Assembly: GCA_913774665.1 (NCBI GenBank)
Contig: CAJYHN010000002.1
Span: 186,001-250,000 of the forward strand
DNA: 64,000 bases
Direction of reading: 5' to 3'
Source: an uncultured Microbacterium sp.
Lineage (GTDB): Bacteria > Actinomycetota > Actinomycetes > Actinomycetales > Microbacteriaceae
The notes beneath the pieces are model-generated. The model made no database searches. It was not told where the DNA came from and saw nothing but the letters and a program-made list of their open reading frames with translations. Both the position numbers and the translations under genes were made by a program. This document shows positions 9,999 to 18,565 of the stretch, in pieces; within the stretch, counting starts at the first letter, position 1; every line of letters starts with the position of its first letter.

Positions 9999-10394
9999 TC
10001 ACTCCGCGTCCGCGACGATCTCCGCCTTGAAACCCGCGGAGTTCTCGAGCCACCCGGCATAGTGCGACGGGCCACCGGCGAACGGGTACCGCTCCTGATA
10101 CAGCGGGCGCCACCCGTGGGCGCTCGCCGCGGCCATCACGGCATCCACCTGCCCGCGGGAGCCGCAGAGGAAGGCGAGATGGTTCACGCCCGGAGCGCGC
10201 CGGTCGTGGTCGAGCCGCGACAGGTTCGGCGAGGTCGTCAGCGTCAGGTACGGGCCGTCACCCGCGCTCCACGTCTCGCCGTCGGCCCAGTGCGCGGTTC
10301 GCTCGAAACCGACCGCGGAGAGCAGCCAGCCCCATTCGAACTGCGCCGCTGCCAGGTCGCCGACCCACACCTCGACGTGATGAAAGCCGGGCAC
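9999..10394 (-). CDS. VOC (glyoxalase/bleomycin-resistance superfamily) protein
   Basis: 131 aa with GTG start, 3 nt after the stop of the MBL-Rieske gene, so probably cotranscribed with it. FHHVEVWVGDL at the start and PGVNHLAFLCGS near residue 68 are the paired beta-alpha-beta-beta-beta metal-site strands of a VOC fold (His5/His6 and His72), with Glu near the C-terminus (FKAEIV). Family members act as isomerases, dioxygenases, fosfomycin or bleomycin resistance proteins; nothing here decides among them. The link to the upstream oxidoreductase-like gene suggests a shared small-molecule pathway. Confidence 0.8.
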   Translation of the reverse strand: MPGFHHVEVWVGDLAAAQFEWGWLLSAVGFERTAHWADGETWSAGDGPYLTLTTSPNLSRLDHDRRAPGVNHLAFLCGSRGQVDAVMAAASAHGWRPLYQERYPFAGGPSHYAGWLENSAGFKAEIVADAE

Positions 10395-10397
10395 GGG

Positions 10398-11981
10398 TCA
10401 GCCCGCGGCGACCTCAGCGGCGGCGCGCTCTCCGCTCGGGGTGGTGCGCACCCGCGACGAACGGATCGGGTGACCCGTCGTCGTCAGACAGCGACCCGTC
10501 TCCAGGTCCCACTTCCAGTCGTGCAGCGAGCAGGTCAGCACGCCGTCCTCGATCTTGCCGGTCTTGGTGAGGTCGGCGCGAAGGTGCGGACAACGACGCT
10601 GCACGGTCCAGCCCTCGATCTCGGCATCCTCAGTCTGATCGCTCTGCTCGGCGTACCAGTTCTCGACGTACTCGATGCGGTCGCGCGAGAGGCACTTGAG
10701 GAAGGTCGTGAGGAACTCGTTGAACTTGCCCGAGCGGCCGACCTCGAACTGCATCGACAGGAAGATCGAGTTCGACCAGTCGATCTCGTGATCGCGGATG
10801 TTCGTCGAGACGAGGTCGGCGGGGATCGTGTACCAGTAGATGCACTCCTCCCCCGCGTACTCGCGCAGCTTCGCCTTGGGGAAGTCCACCACCATGTCGA
10901 GCTCGCCGATGCGGAAGCGCACCATGCCGCCGACGCCGTTGCGGATCGTGCGGGCACGGCGCAGCAGCGGCTCCCACCACTCCTTCAGCGCGGCGAGCAT
11001 CTCGGCCGGGGGGATGACCTCGGCGCGGGTCGCCTCTTCGGCGCGGATCTCGTCCTGGCGGCTGTCGCGCTGCGCGGCGAGGTAGTTCCACTTGTCGCCG
11101 AAGACCCGCTCGATCTCGGCTTCGGTGTACAGCGTCTGCGTCACGGTGACATCCGACCCCTGCACCTCGACCTCGGTGCCCGGGAGGAACAGGTAGCCCT
11201 TCTGGTCGGGGCGCTGCTCCTCCATGTGCGCGAGGAACTCGCGCTGGTCGGTGAAGATCGAGTCGCCCTCGAGCCCCGTGCCGTTGTAGCGGAACAGGTC
11301 CTCGCGCAGGAACATCGGCGGACCGGCCATCGGGAAGACGTGCTCCGCGTCGACCTTGTCGATGTAGTACATCGCGCGCTTGTTCTGCGCATCGCGCTTG
11401 AGATGGGCGAAGTTCTGCTTGGCATCCTGGGGCAGGTCGTAGACCATGGGCCACCAGATCGCCCCGGACACCTGTGTGAAGTACGCGTCGGGCTTGCCGA
11501 AGGCGAACAGCTTCTCGAGATCGAGGGGGTGGGAGTCGTTCTGGTTGAGAACGGATGCCGTGCCGTCATCGAGCGACAGCGACGAGTCGCCGATGGGTCC
11601 GTCGGAGGGGGCCCGCAGCGGAGTGACCATGAGCTTCAGGTCGCCGAACTGCAGGGGGACGCCCGCCTCGGTGCGGATGAGGTTCGTGTAGCCGAGGGCG
11701 ACCAGATCCTGCTCGAGGTCATCGGTCGGGTACTCGGGCAGGAGGACCTTGATGTCTTTCGACACGTAACGCTCGAGCAGCGCCGGGTCGAAGTGATCGC
11801 GGTGACGGTGCGAGATGTAGAGGAAGTCCGCCGCGCCGAAGCGCTCCCAGTCGAGCGCGCGGTTGTCGGGGAACGGGAACCACGAGCCGAAGAAGCTCGG
11901 ACCGAGGACGGGGTCGCAGATGATGCTGCCGCCGCGCGTCTCGATGAACATTCCCGCGTGGCCGAGGCCGGTGATCTTCAT
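10398..11981 (-). CDS. Metallo-beta-lactamase-fold / Rieske [2Fe-2S] fusion protein
   Basis: 527 aa. The N-terminal third is a UlaG-like MBL domain (GHAGMFIETRGGSIICDPVL; metal motif SHRHRDHFDP near residue 57). A middle region of about 200 residues has no motif I recognise. The C-terminus is a Rieske domain with C-x-H (CPHLRADL) and C-x2-H (CSLHDWKWDLETG), the four cluster ligands. The combination recalls CMP-N-acetylneuraminate hydroxylase (CMAH), which joins Rieske and MBL-type domains with Rieske first; here the order is reversed. Predicted soluble oxygenase. AGGAG lies 4 nt before the ATG and a -10 box TAGACT is at 12017-12012. Substrate unknown. Confidence 0.85.
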   Translation of the reverse strand: MKITGLGHAGMFIETRGGSIICDPVLGPSFFGSWFPFPDNRALDWERFGAADFLYISHRHRDHFDPALLERYVSKDIKVLLPEYPTDDLEQDLVALGYTNLIRTEAGVPLQFGDLKLMVTPLRAPSDGPIGDSSLSLDDGTASVLNQNDSHPLDLEKLFAFGKPDAYFTQVSGAIWWPMVYDLPQDAKQNFAHLKRDAQNKRAMYYIDKVDAEHVFPMAGPPMFLREDLFRYNGTGLEGDSIFTDQREFLAHMEEQRPDQKGYLFLPGTEVEVQGSDVTVTQTLYTEAEIERVFGDKWNYLAAQRDSRQDEIRAEEATRAEVIPPAEMLAALKEWWEPLLRRARTIRNGVGGMVRFRIGELDMVVDFPKAKLREYAGEECIYWYTIPADLVSTNIRDHEIDWSNSIFLSMQFEVGRSGKFNEFLTTFLKCLSRDRIEYVENWYAEQSDQTEDAEIEGWTVQRRCPHLRADLTKTGKIEDGVLTCSLHDWKWDLETGRCLTTTGHPIRSSRVRTTPSGERAAAEVAAG

Positions 11982-12123
11982 GCCGCTCCTGTGTCGTTGG
12001 CGAACCCGACGAGTCTACGCGGGGCTCCGGCGAGAGGCCTGGGAGCGGCGGGAGTGTCCGCGTCAAGCCGCCCGCCCGCACAGTCGCCGCGCGTAACGTG
12101 CGGACCCCCACGAAAGGATTGCC

Positions 12124-12519
12124 ATGCCCCTGGTGATGATCGACACGATCCGCGGACAATACGACGAGACCGAACTGCGCACGATCATGGATGCCGTGCA
12201 GGATGCCGTCGTCGAGGCGTTCGGCGTTCCCGAGACCGACCGCTACCAGATCCTCACGCAGCACGAGCCGTTCGAGCTCGTCGCTCTCGACACGGGTCTG
12301 GGGATCGAGCGCAGCGAGCGCCTCGTCATCGTGCGTCTCGCGTCGAAGCAGCGCACGCAGGACGCCAAGGTTCAGCTGTACCGGCTGCTGGCGGAGAACC
12401 TGAACGACCGCGTCGGAGTCGAGGGCAACGACCTCGTCGTCAGCATCACCGAGAACGGCGACGCCGACTGGTCGTTCGGGCACGGCACGGCGCAGTTCCT
12501 CACCGGCGAGCTGGGCTGA
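12124..12519 (+). CDS. Tautomerase family protein
   Basis: 131 aa. Begins MPLVMIDTIRG, giving Pro at position 1 after Met removal, the catalytic base of the 4-oxalocrotonate tautomerase/MIF superfamily. The length and the two similar beta-alpha-beta halves fit the long tautomerase group (about 130 aa, as in PF14552). AAAGGA lies 5 nt before the ATG, and TAACGT at 12095-12100 is a plausible -10. It is divergent from the MBL-Rieske gene with a 142-bp spacer. Substrate not predictable. Confidence 0.85.
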   Translation: MPLVMIDTIRGQYDETELRTIMDAVQDAVVEAFGVPETDRYQILTQHEPFELVALDTGLGIERSERLVIVRLASKQRTQDAKVQLYRLLAENLNDRVGVEGNDLVVSITENGDADWSFGHGTAQFLTGELG

Positions 12520-12541
12520 CCCGGGGAGGCGCCGCGACCGC

Positions 12542-12987
12542 TCACGCGGACGCCGACGGGTAGCCCCACCAGCCCTCGGCGAGGTGCAGCGTCCAGTCCG
12601 CCCGGCGCAGCACCGGCATCCCCAGGATGACGTCCAGGGGCGGCTCGCCGGGGCGTCGCATCCCCGCGAGCGGAGTGACGACGGCCGTGCTCGGCGGGAA
12701 GGAGCATCCGCCGATCGTCACCGCCGCCATGCGGACGAGCTCCACGCGACGGCTCGCCCCGCGCGCGTCTCCCGCGTCCGCCGCGCCGAGGGGGTCGAGC
12801 AGGTGCGCGTGCCGGGCGGCGAACGCCTCGTCGATGACGGTGACCTCGGCGCCGGAGTCCCACAGCACGTCGGTCTCGACCCCGCCCCACGACGCGCGGA
12901 CGCACTCCCTCTTCGCCGAACACCGCCTCGTACAGGGGGGAAGGCGGGCGGATGGTAGCCGGGCTCGGGCCCCACGGTTCTCGTCAT
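12542..12987 (-). pseudogene. Retropepsin-like aspartyl protease domain protein, apparent frameshift
   Basis: The C-terminal part (about 125 codons) reads VLWDSGAEVTVIDEAF, then SFPPSTAVVTPL and VILGMPVLRRADW. The D-S/T-G-A motif and the hydrophobic-hydrophobic-G element define a single-lobe retropepsin fold. That frame has no start codon near the domain. A good start (ATG 12987, MTRTVGPEPGYHPPAFPP) lies in another frame and leads into a run of six G on the plus strand at 12935-12940, after which the frames must switch. One added base in the run would join them. Either a real frameshift or a sequencing error; the domain call itself is moderately secure. Confidence 0.55.
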
Positions 12988-13029
12988 GATTTCTTTCGCC
13001 CCCCTCCCGTCGACCGGTGACGGAGCTCC

Positions 13030-13045
13030 GACCCCATCCGGGGTC
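13030..13045 (-). terminator. Hairpin after the SNF2 helicase gene
   Basis: GACCCC, a 4-nt loop and GGGGTC form a 6-bp GC stem 6 nt after the helicase stop. No T-tract follows, so it may be a weak or Rho-assisted terminator. Confidence 0.4.
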
Positions 13046-13050
13046 CGGTG

Positions 13051-16011
13051 TCAGGGCCCGAGCAACTGCCGGATGTCGTCGGCATCCAGCGCCGACGCGA
13101 ACGCCTCTCCGTCGTCGATCACCGCATCGAACAGCGCGGCCTTGCGGTGCTGCAGCTCGCGCACCTTCTCTTCCACCGTTCCGGCGGCGATCAGTCGGTA
13201 GACGAAGACGCTTCGGGTCTGTCCGATGCGGTGCGCCCGATCGATCGCCTGGTTCTCGGCCGCGGGGTTCCACCACGGGTCGAGCACGAACACGTACTCC
13301 GCTTCGGTGAGGGTCAGGCCGAACCCGCCCGCCTTCAGGCTGATGAGGAAGACCGGGGCCTCTCCCCCACGGAACCCCTCGATTACCTCTCCCCGCCGGG
13401 CCGTCGAACCGTCGAGGTGCGCGTACGCCAGGCCCGCGGCATCCAATCGATCGGCGGCGAGATCGAGGAACGACGTGAACTGGCTGAACACCAGCGCTCG
13501 ATGCCCCTCCGCGGCGACCTCGACGAGGCGCTCCAGCAGGGCATCGAGCTTCGCGGAGCCGAGGTGCGCATCGCGTTCGTCGACGAGCCCCGGGGCCAGC
13601 GCCAGCATGCGCAGCAGCGTGAGCGAGCGGAACACGATGAACCGCTGACGGTCGAGGTCGTCGAGCAGCCCCAGCACCTTCTGGCGTTCGCGCTGAAGGA
13701 CCCGGTCGTAGAGCTCCTGATGAGCGGGCCCGAGGGCGACGACGAGCTGCTGCTCCTGCTTGGGCGGGAGATCGGATGCCACGACGTCTTTCGTGCGCCG
13801 CAGCAGGAAGGGCCGCACCCGCCGGCGCAGGCGGTCGAGCATCTTCTCGCGGTGCGCGCTCGCCGCGGCTGCGGACAAGGCGGTCGGCGCGTCGGAGGGC
13901 ACCTGCTCGATCGCGCGGGTGTAGTCCTCGCGGAACTGGCGGATCGAGGGGAAGAGCCCCGGCGCCGTGAGCGACAGCAACGCCCAGAGGTCGTCGAGTC
14001 CGTTCTCGAGCGGCGTGCCCGTCGCCGCGAACACCGCGTCAGTGCGCAGCTCCGCGATCGCCCGGTGGATGCGCGTCGCCGGGTTCTTCACGAACTGCGC
14101 CTCGTCGAGGACGACACCGGCCCAGTGCGGTACGGCGAACTCCGCGGCATCCGTCCGCACCACCCCGTAGGGGGCGACCACGACGTCGGCTCCCGCGGCG
14201 ACCTCGGCGATCGACGTCGTCCGGCGCACCGCGGTGGCCTCGACCACCCGCACCCGCAGGGCGGGGACGAACCGGGCGGCCTCGTCGCGCCACGTCGGCA
14301 GCACCGAGGTGGGCGCGACGACCAGCCACGGACGGGCGTCGCCGCGCGAGCGCGCGTGCGCGATGAGGGCGAGCAGCTGCAGCGTCTTGCCGAGACCCAT
14401 GTCGTCGGCCAGGATGCCACCGAGCCGGTGCGCGTGCAGGAGTGCGAGCCACGACAGACCCTCCCGCTGGTACGGACGCAGATCGGCGAGGAATCCGGGC
14501 GGGGGCGCCACCTCGGGCACCTCGCCGACCTCGCGCAGCGCCCGGGCGAGACCGCGCCATTCGACGGCGGCGTCGGACTCATCGGCGAGGTCTTCGAACT
14601 CCGCCCACAGGGCGAGGTGGGTGCGCGGCAGGCGCGGACCGGTCTCCCACTCGTCGAGGCTCGCCGCCTCGTCGAGCAGCTCGCGCAGCCGCTGCAGCGC
14701 CGGGTGGGCGAGCGAGAACCACGCGCCGTCCGACAGTTTGATGCGCGTGCGCCCCCGGGACAGGGCGGAGAACAGCGTCCCGAAGGGGATCGTGCGCCCG
14801 TCGATGGTCACGACGATCCCGAGGTCGAACCAGTCGCGGTCGACGGATTCGACCGCGGTGATGCGCAGGCGAGGATCTCCGCGCAGCTCGCGGAACGACG
14901 GAGCGGTGCCGCTCGTGCGCACGCGCACCTCGTCGAGCACGTCGAGCGCCGGAAGGACACGGGTGGCGAAGACCGCGGCATCGGCGTCGCGCAGGGTCGC
15001 GCCGGCCGCGACCGGAAGATCGGATGCCGCCGACCACGCCGTCTCGACGCGCTCTCGGATCTGCGCCTCGGCGCGCGTGTCGCGGTCGGCTCCTCCGTGA
15101 CCGCCCGTGTCGTCGGCGTCGTACACGATGCGGAGTCCACCCGGGTAGACCCAGGTCAGGACGTAGTCCATGTCGTCGTCGGCGTAGGTCACCCCCACCT
15201 CGAGGGTGGGGCGGGCGGGCGGCGGTGCGGGCACCCCCGCCCCCACCGACAGTGGGGCGCGTCGAGCGAGCCGCGGGTACACCTCGGCGACGAACTCCGC
15301 CGCCTCCGCCGGGGGCACCTCGACCGGGGGCGCCCCCAGCAGCGACGGCAGGGGGTCGGGGAGGGCGACCGGCGCGAGCACGATCGGTACGGGATCGACC
15401 TCGGTCGCGAACGCGAACAGCCCCGCGTCTCCGAGGGCGCGGGCGTGGGCGGCATCCGTCGGCTGCCCGTCGATCTCGAGGTCGGCGGAGACGCGCAGGC
15501 CTCCCCCGCCGATCGCGTCGAGGGCCACGCGCGCGGTCGCGGCCCGCGCGAGACGCACGCGCTGCTGGGCGTTCAGGGAGACGAGAGGGATGCCGAGCGC
15601 CTCGGCGGCCGCCAGGTGGGGCCACAGCAGGGGCGAGTCGACGGCGTCGAGGGCGACGGTGTCGCCGGACGGGGCGAACGGTCCGGTCGTGCGCAGCGCC
15701 TGGGTGAGGGCGTGCAGCTCGGCGAACCATCGCACCTGCGTGGGCTCGAAACGGCCGGCGCTGCGCCGCACCGCGTCCCACGTGGCATCCGCCCGGATCC
15801 AGGCGTCGCGGGCGCCGCGCACGAGGGGACGGGCGACGAGCTGCAGGTCGTCCTGCCGGCGGGCGAGCAGGCGCGGCGTCACGGGCACGACCGCGCGGGC
15901 CTCCCATCGGGCGGGGTCGTACGCCTCGCGCTGACGCAGCTCTATGCCGAGAGCGAGCGCGTCGAAGGTCCGCGCCGGGGTGCCGGGGAGGAGGTCGCGC
16001 CACGAGGTCAC
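13051..16011 (-). CDS. SNF2-family DEAD/DEAH-like helicase (HepA/RapA type)
   Basis: 986 aa from GTG 16011. Helicase motifs in order: Q-region PYQREGLSWL, Walker A ADDMGLGKT, Walker B VLDEAQ, motif III ATGTPLENGLDDLW, then C-lobe motifs HLDGSTARR, LISLKAGGFGLTLTEA and DRAHRIGQTR. The N-terminal 450 residues are the poorly conserved SNF2-associated region and contain no SWIM zinc finger that I can see. Such proteins are ATP-dependent DNA translocases that remodel protein-DNA or RNA polymerase complexes. GTG 16011 is favoured over ATG 16059 because AGGA lies 7 nt before it and ATG 16059 falls in the predicted -10 (TATGCT). Confidence 0.9.
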   Translation of the reverse strand: MTSWRDLLPGTPARTFDALALGIELRQREAYDPARWEARAVVPVTPRLLARRQDDLQLVARPLVRGARDAWIRADATWDAVRRSAGRFEPTQVRWFAELHALTQALRTTGPFAPSGDTVALDAVDSPLLWPHLAAAEALGIPLVSLNAQQRVRLARAATARVALDAIGGGGLRVSADLEIDGQPTDAAHARALGDAGLFAFATEVDPVPIVLAPVALPDPLPSLLGAPPVEVPPAEAAEFVAEVYPRLARRAPLSVGAGVPAPPPARPTLEVGVTYADDDMDYVLTWVYPGGLRIVYDADDTGGHGGADRDTRAEAQIRERVETAWSAASDLPVAAGATLRDADAAVFATRVLPALDVLDEVRVRTSGTAPSFRELRGDPRLRITAVESVDRDWFDLGIVVTIDGRTIPFGTLFSALSRGRTRIKLSDGAWFSLAHPALQRLRELLDEAASLDEWETGPRLPRTHLALWAEFEDLADESDAAVEWRGLARALREVGEVPEVAPPPGFLADLRPYQREGLSWLALLHAHRLGGILADDMGLGKTLQLLALIAHARSRGDARPWLVVAPTSVLPTWRDEAARFVPALRVRVVEATAVRRTTSIAEVAAGADVVVAPYGVVRTDAAEFAVPHWAGVVLDEAQFVKNPATRIHRAIAELRTDAVFAATGTPLENGLDDLWALLSLTAPGLFPSIRQFREDYTRAIEQVPSDAPTALSAAAASAHREKMLDRLRRRVRPFLLRRTKDVVASDLPPKQEQQLVVALGPAHQELYDRVLQRERQKVLGLLDDLDRQRFIVFRSLTLLRMLALAPGLVDERDAHLGSAKLDALLERLVEVAAEGHRALVFSQFTSFLDLAADRLDAAGLAYAHLDGSTARRGEVIEGFRGGEAPVFLISLKAGGFGLTLTEAEYVFVLDPWWNPAAENQAIDRAHRIGQTRSVFVYRLIAAGTVEEKVRELQHRKAALFDAVIDDGEAFASALDADDIRQLLGP

Positions 16012-16038
16012 GGCAGCATCCTGCCCCGGGCCTCCGAC

Positions 16039-16084
16039 ATCGGTGTGTGTGACGAGCATACCGGGTCGTGCCCCACACACCGAT
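16039..16084. promoter_or_regulatory. 11-bp inverted repeat flanking the predicted helicase promoter
   Basis: ATCGGTGTGTG (16039-16049) and its exact complement CACACACCGAT (16074-16084) are separated by 24 nt that contain the minus-strand -10 candidate TATGCT. Perfect 11-bp arms around a -10 look like a dimeric repressor operator, or a long-loop hairpin in the 5' end of the transcript. Confidence 0.5.
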
Positions 16085-16100
16085 CAACGCTCTGCCTGCG

Positions 16101-16127
16101 GAGAAACGCTGCGACGCCGCGTTTCTC
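16101..16127. repeat. 9-bp inverted repeat upstream of the helicase promoter
   Basis: GAGAAACGC (16101-16109) and GCGTTTCTC (16119-16127) are perfect complements with a 9-nt spacer. It lies between the nusB 3' end and the helicase promoter, so it could be a second regulator site or part of transcription termination. Confidence 0.45.
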
Positions 16128-16243
16128 GGGACGAAGGGCGTTTATCGAAGCGCCCGCGCCGCCCTCGGACCGCGAACGGCTCCCCAGGTGACGACGTGCC
16201 GCCGGCGGACGCCGAAGGTCCCGGCATCCCGCCCGCAAACGCC

Positions 16244-16281
16244 GCGACGCGGCCACCGGCCGGGGGCCGGGACCGCGTCGC
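16244..16281 (-). terminator. Hairpin terminator of efp-nusB
   Basis: On the minus strand GCGACGCGG pairs with CCGCGTCGC (9 bp) and an inner CGGCC/GGCCG extends the stem, starting 16 nt after the nusB stop. There is no U-tract, which is common in high-GC actinobacteria. Confidence 0.5.
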
Positions 16282-16297
16282 ACGGGACCGACCGCGT

Positions 16298-16708
16298 TCA
16301 GGACGAGCGGGCGATGCGCGCGAGCACGCCGTGCACGAACGAACCGGAGTCGTCGGTCGAGAACTCCTTCGCCAGCTCCACGGCCTCGTCGATCGCGACG
16401 GCCGTGGGCACCTCGTCGTTGTAGAGGATCTCCCACGTGCCCATGCGCAGCAGCGCGCGGTCGACGGCGGGCATGCGCTGCAGCGACCAGTCCTTCGCGA
16501 ACGTGGTGATCTGTTCGTCGATCGCGTCGCGGTTGTCGATCACTCCGTCGACGATGTCGCGGGCGTAGAGCCACGACGCTTCGCGAGCGGGCTCGGACGC
16601 TGCACGCTTCGCCTCGGTGGCGAGCATGATCGCGAGTTCTTCGCCGCGGACGTCCGCCTGGAAGAGGATGTCGAGGGCGCGCTTGCGCGCTTTGGTACGG
16701 GCGCTCAA
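16298..16708 (-). CDS. nusB: Transcription antitermination factor NusB
   Basis: 136 aa, all-helical. The N-terminal ARKRALDILFQADVRG and the C-terminal [21 protein letters not shown] and AIDEAVELAKEFS are the conserved NusB helices that bind boxA RNA and NusE. Start is TTG 16708, 2 nt after the efp stop, implying coupled translation. The efp-nusB pairing is standard in actinobacteria. Acts in rRNA transcription antitermination. Confidence 0.95.
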   Translation of the reverse strand: MSARTKARKRALDILFQADVRGEELAIMLATEAKRAASEPAREASWLYARDIVDGVIDNRDAIDEQITTFAKDWSLQRMPAVDRALLRMGTWEILYNDEVPTAVAIDEAVELAKEFSTDDSGSFVHGVLARIARSS

Positions 16709-16710
16709 GG

Positions 16711-17271
16711 TCAGCTGATGCGGCCGAGGTACTCGCCGGTGCGAGTGTCGACCTTGATCTTCGTGCCGGTCTCGAGGAACAGGGGAACCTGCATCTCGTA
16801 GCCGGTCTCGACGGTGGCGGGCTTGGTGCCGGCCGACGAACGGTCGCCCTGCAGGCCGGGCTCGGTGTACGTCACCTCGAGGATGACGGACGGCGGCATC
16901 TCGACGTAGAGGGGGTTGCCGTTGTTGAGGGCGATCTGCACCTGCTGGTTCTCGAGCAGGAAGTTGGCCGCGTCGCCGACGGTGGCCGCACCGACGGTGA
17001 GCTGGTCGTAGTCGGCGACGTCCATGAAGACGAAGCCCTCGCCGTCGTTGTACAGGTACGTGAAGTCGCGGCGATCGACGTTTTCGGTCTCGATCTTGGC
17101 GCCGGCGTTGAAGGTCTTGTCGACGACCTTGCCGCTCATGACGTTCTTGAGTTTCGTGCGGACGAACGCGCCGCCCTTTCCGGGCTTGACGTGCTGGAAC
17201 TCCACGACGCTCCAGAGCTGACCGTCGATGTTCAGGACGACGCCGTTCTTGATGTCTGCGGTGGATGCCAT
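16711..17271 (-). CDS. efp: Elongation factor P
   Basis: 186 aa with KOW-like N-domain and two OB domains. The tip loop reads [17 protein letters not shown], with a Lys at the modification position (near residue 33); the N-terminal neighbours are the form that in many actinobacteria works without a known modification enzyme, and no epmA or epmB is seen here. The C-terminal signature [13 protein letters not shown] is intact. EF-P relieves ribosome stalling at polyproline. A -10 box TAGACT at 17329-17324 gives it its own promoter with a leader of about 45 nt. Confidence 0.97.
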   Translation of the reverse strand: MASTADIKNGVVLNIDGQLWSVVEFQHVKPGKGGAFVRTKLKNVMSGKVVDKTFNAGAKIETENVDRRDFTYLYNDGEGFVFMDVADYDQLTVGAATVGDAANFLLENQQVQIALNNGNPLYVEMPPSVILEVTYTEPGLQGDRSSAGTKPATVETGYEMQVPLFLETGTKIKVDTRTGEYLGRIS

Positions 17272-17343
17272 GAGTGCCGATATTCCGTTTCGTGAGTCGA
17301 TGTGGGCGAGAGCCCGACGTCAGAGTCTACGCGATCCCCGCCG

Positions 17344-17802
17344 TCAGCCGTCTGCGCGACCCGAGATCACCTCGACGAGCAGGTCGACGGCGCGCGCGTA
17401 GCCGGGCACTCCTTCGCCGATGACGTGCACCGCGGCGACGTCGCGGATGTACGAGAAGTGGCGGAAGCTCTCGCGCTCGAGGATGTTCGAGATGTGCACT
17501 TCGGCGACGGGGAGGTCAATGGATGCCAGGGCATCGCGCAACGACACGGAGGTGTGCGTCAGCCCTCCGGCGTTGATCACGATCCCGGCGCAGTCGTGCC
17601 GCGCGGCGTGGATCTCGTCGATCAGCACGCCCTCGTGGTTGCTCTGGATCGCGCGCACCTCGAGGCCGTGACGGGCCGCTGCCTCGCCCGTCACGCGCTC
17701 GACGTCGGCGAGGGTGTCACGGCCGTAGATCTCGGGCTGCCGGGTGCCGAGCAGGTTGAGGTTCGGACCGTTGACGAGCAGCAGGCGGCGGGGAGTGGTC
17801 AT
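17344..17802 (-). CDS. aroQ: 3-dehydroquinate dehydratase, type II
   Basis: Dehydrates 3-dehydroquinate to 3-dehydroshikimate. 152 aa from ATG 17802; the dodecameric type II size. LVNGPNLNLLGTRQPEIYG (catalytic Tyr and Arg), QSNHEG, VINAGGLTHTSV and AEVHISN are the active-site segments in order. No Shine-Dalgarno precedes the ATG; TAGCGT lies 7 nt upstream, the spacing of a leaderless transcript. A GTG three codons upstream is possible but would fall within the untranscribed part in that model. It is separated from aroB by a GNAT gene. Confidence 0.96.
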   Translation of the reverse strand: MTTPRRLLLVNGPNLNLLGTRQPEIYGRDTLADVERVTGEAAARHGLEVRAIQSNHEGVLIDEIHAARHDCAGIVINAGGLTHTSVSLRDALASIDLPVAEVHISNILERESFRHFSYIRDVAAVHVIGEGVPGYARAVDLLVEVISGRADG

Positions 17803-17922
17803 GGTCGGCACGCTATCAGCGCCGAGCCTGCGCGCTCAGGCGGACCGGGCCGGGCCGGGCCGGGCCGAGCGGTCCACAAGCCGTGGCATCCGGGAAGTCG
17901 AGTGGACAGGCGGTCCCCCGCG

Positions 17923-18459
17923 TCAGAGCGTCCGCAGCGAGCGGCTCATCACGAGCTCGGGACCGATCGGTCCGGTGAATTCCTCGCCGGTGGGCACGAA
18001 GCCGGCGCGGCGATAGGCGGTCTGCGCGCGGAGGTTGTCGACGTGGACGTCGAGCGACACCGTCTCGAACCCCTGACCCGCCGTCCAGCGCGCGGACGCG
18101 TCGAGCAGCGCGTCGATCGCCCCGGTCCCCCGCGCCTCGGGCGCGACGAACACGCCCACGATGTCGGCGCTTCCCTCGCTCAGCCGACGACCCGTGTGAT
18201 CGATGTCGCCCGCGCGACGCACGAGCACGCTCAGCGTTCCGAGCCACGCCTCGTCACGTTCCGCGATGAACATCGCCGCCGCATCGCCCGCGGCGCCCGT
18301 CGCGGCCCGCTCGTCCCAGAAGGCCTGGTCGCGCTCGAGCTCCTGCTCGCGGGTGGTGAGGAAGGCGATGGATGCCACCGGGTCGCTCACCGCGCGCAGC
18401 CGCAGCTCGCGCACGCGCGCGCCCTCGCCCGCGCGCACTCGGCGCACCTCGATCGTCAC
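17923..18459 (-). CDS. GNAT-family N-acetyltransferase
   Basis: 178 aa from GTG 18459. The acetyl-CoA site reads VGVFVAPEARGTGAIDALL (motif A, R/Q-x-x-G-x-G/A) near residue 100, followed by LDVHVDNLRAQTAYRRAGF (motif B), the normal GNAT order. The substrate is unpredictable. It lies between aroB and aroQ, 106 bp after aroB, and is probably cotranscribed without a shikimate-pathway role. Upstream in-frame codons to 18573 are Arg/Pro-rich and were not included. Confidence 0.85.
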   Translation of the reverse strand: MTIEVRRVRAGEGARVRELRLRAVSDPVASIAFLTTREQELERDQAFWDERAATGAAGDAAAMFIAERDEAWLGTLSVLVRRAGDIDHTGRRLSEGSADIVGVFVAPEARGTGAIDALLDASARWTAGQGFETVSLDVHVDNLRAQTAYRRAGFVPTGEEFTGPIGPELVMSRSLRTL

Positions 18460-18565
18460 GCCCGGACCCCGCCCGTGCGCGCGGGGCGAGGGGCGCGTCC
18501 CACGCGGGCCCGCTTGCGGCTGGCGACCGAACCGTGGCCGACGGGTGTCCCCCGTCGGGCGGTGC

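Noticed and set aside
9861-12563. A 900-codon plus-strand frame across the VOC and MBL-Rieske genes
   Set aside because: Antisense to two genes with clear catalytic motifs; its own product has no recognisable domain.
16012-16059. ATG 16059 or GTG 16080 as the SNF2 helicase start
   Set aside because: ATG 16059 falls in the predicted -10 TATGCT and neither has a ribosome site; GTG 16011 has AGGA at 7 nt.
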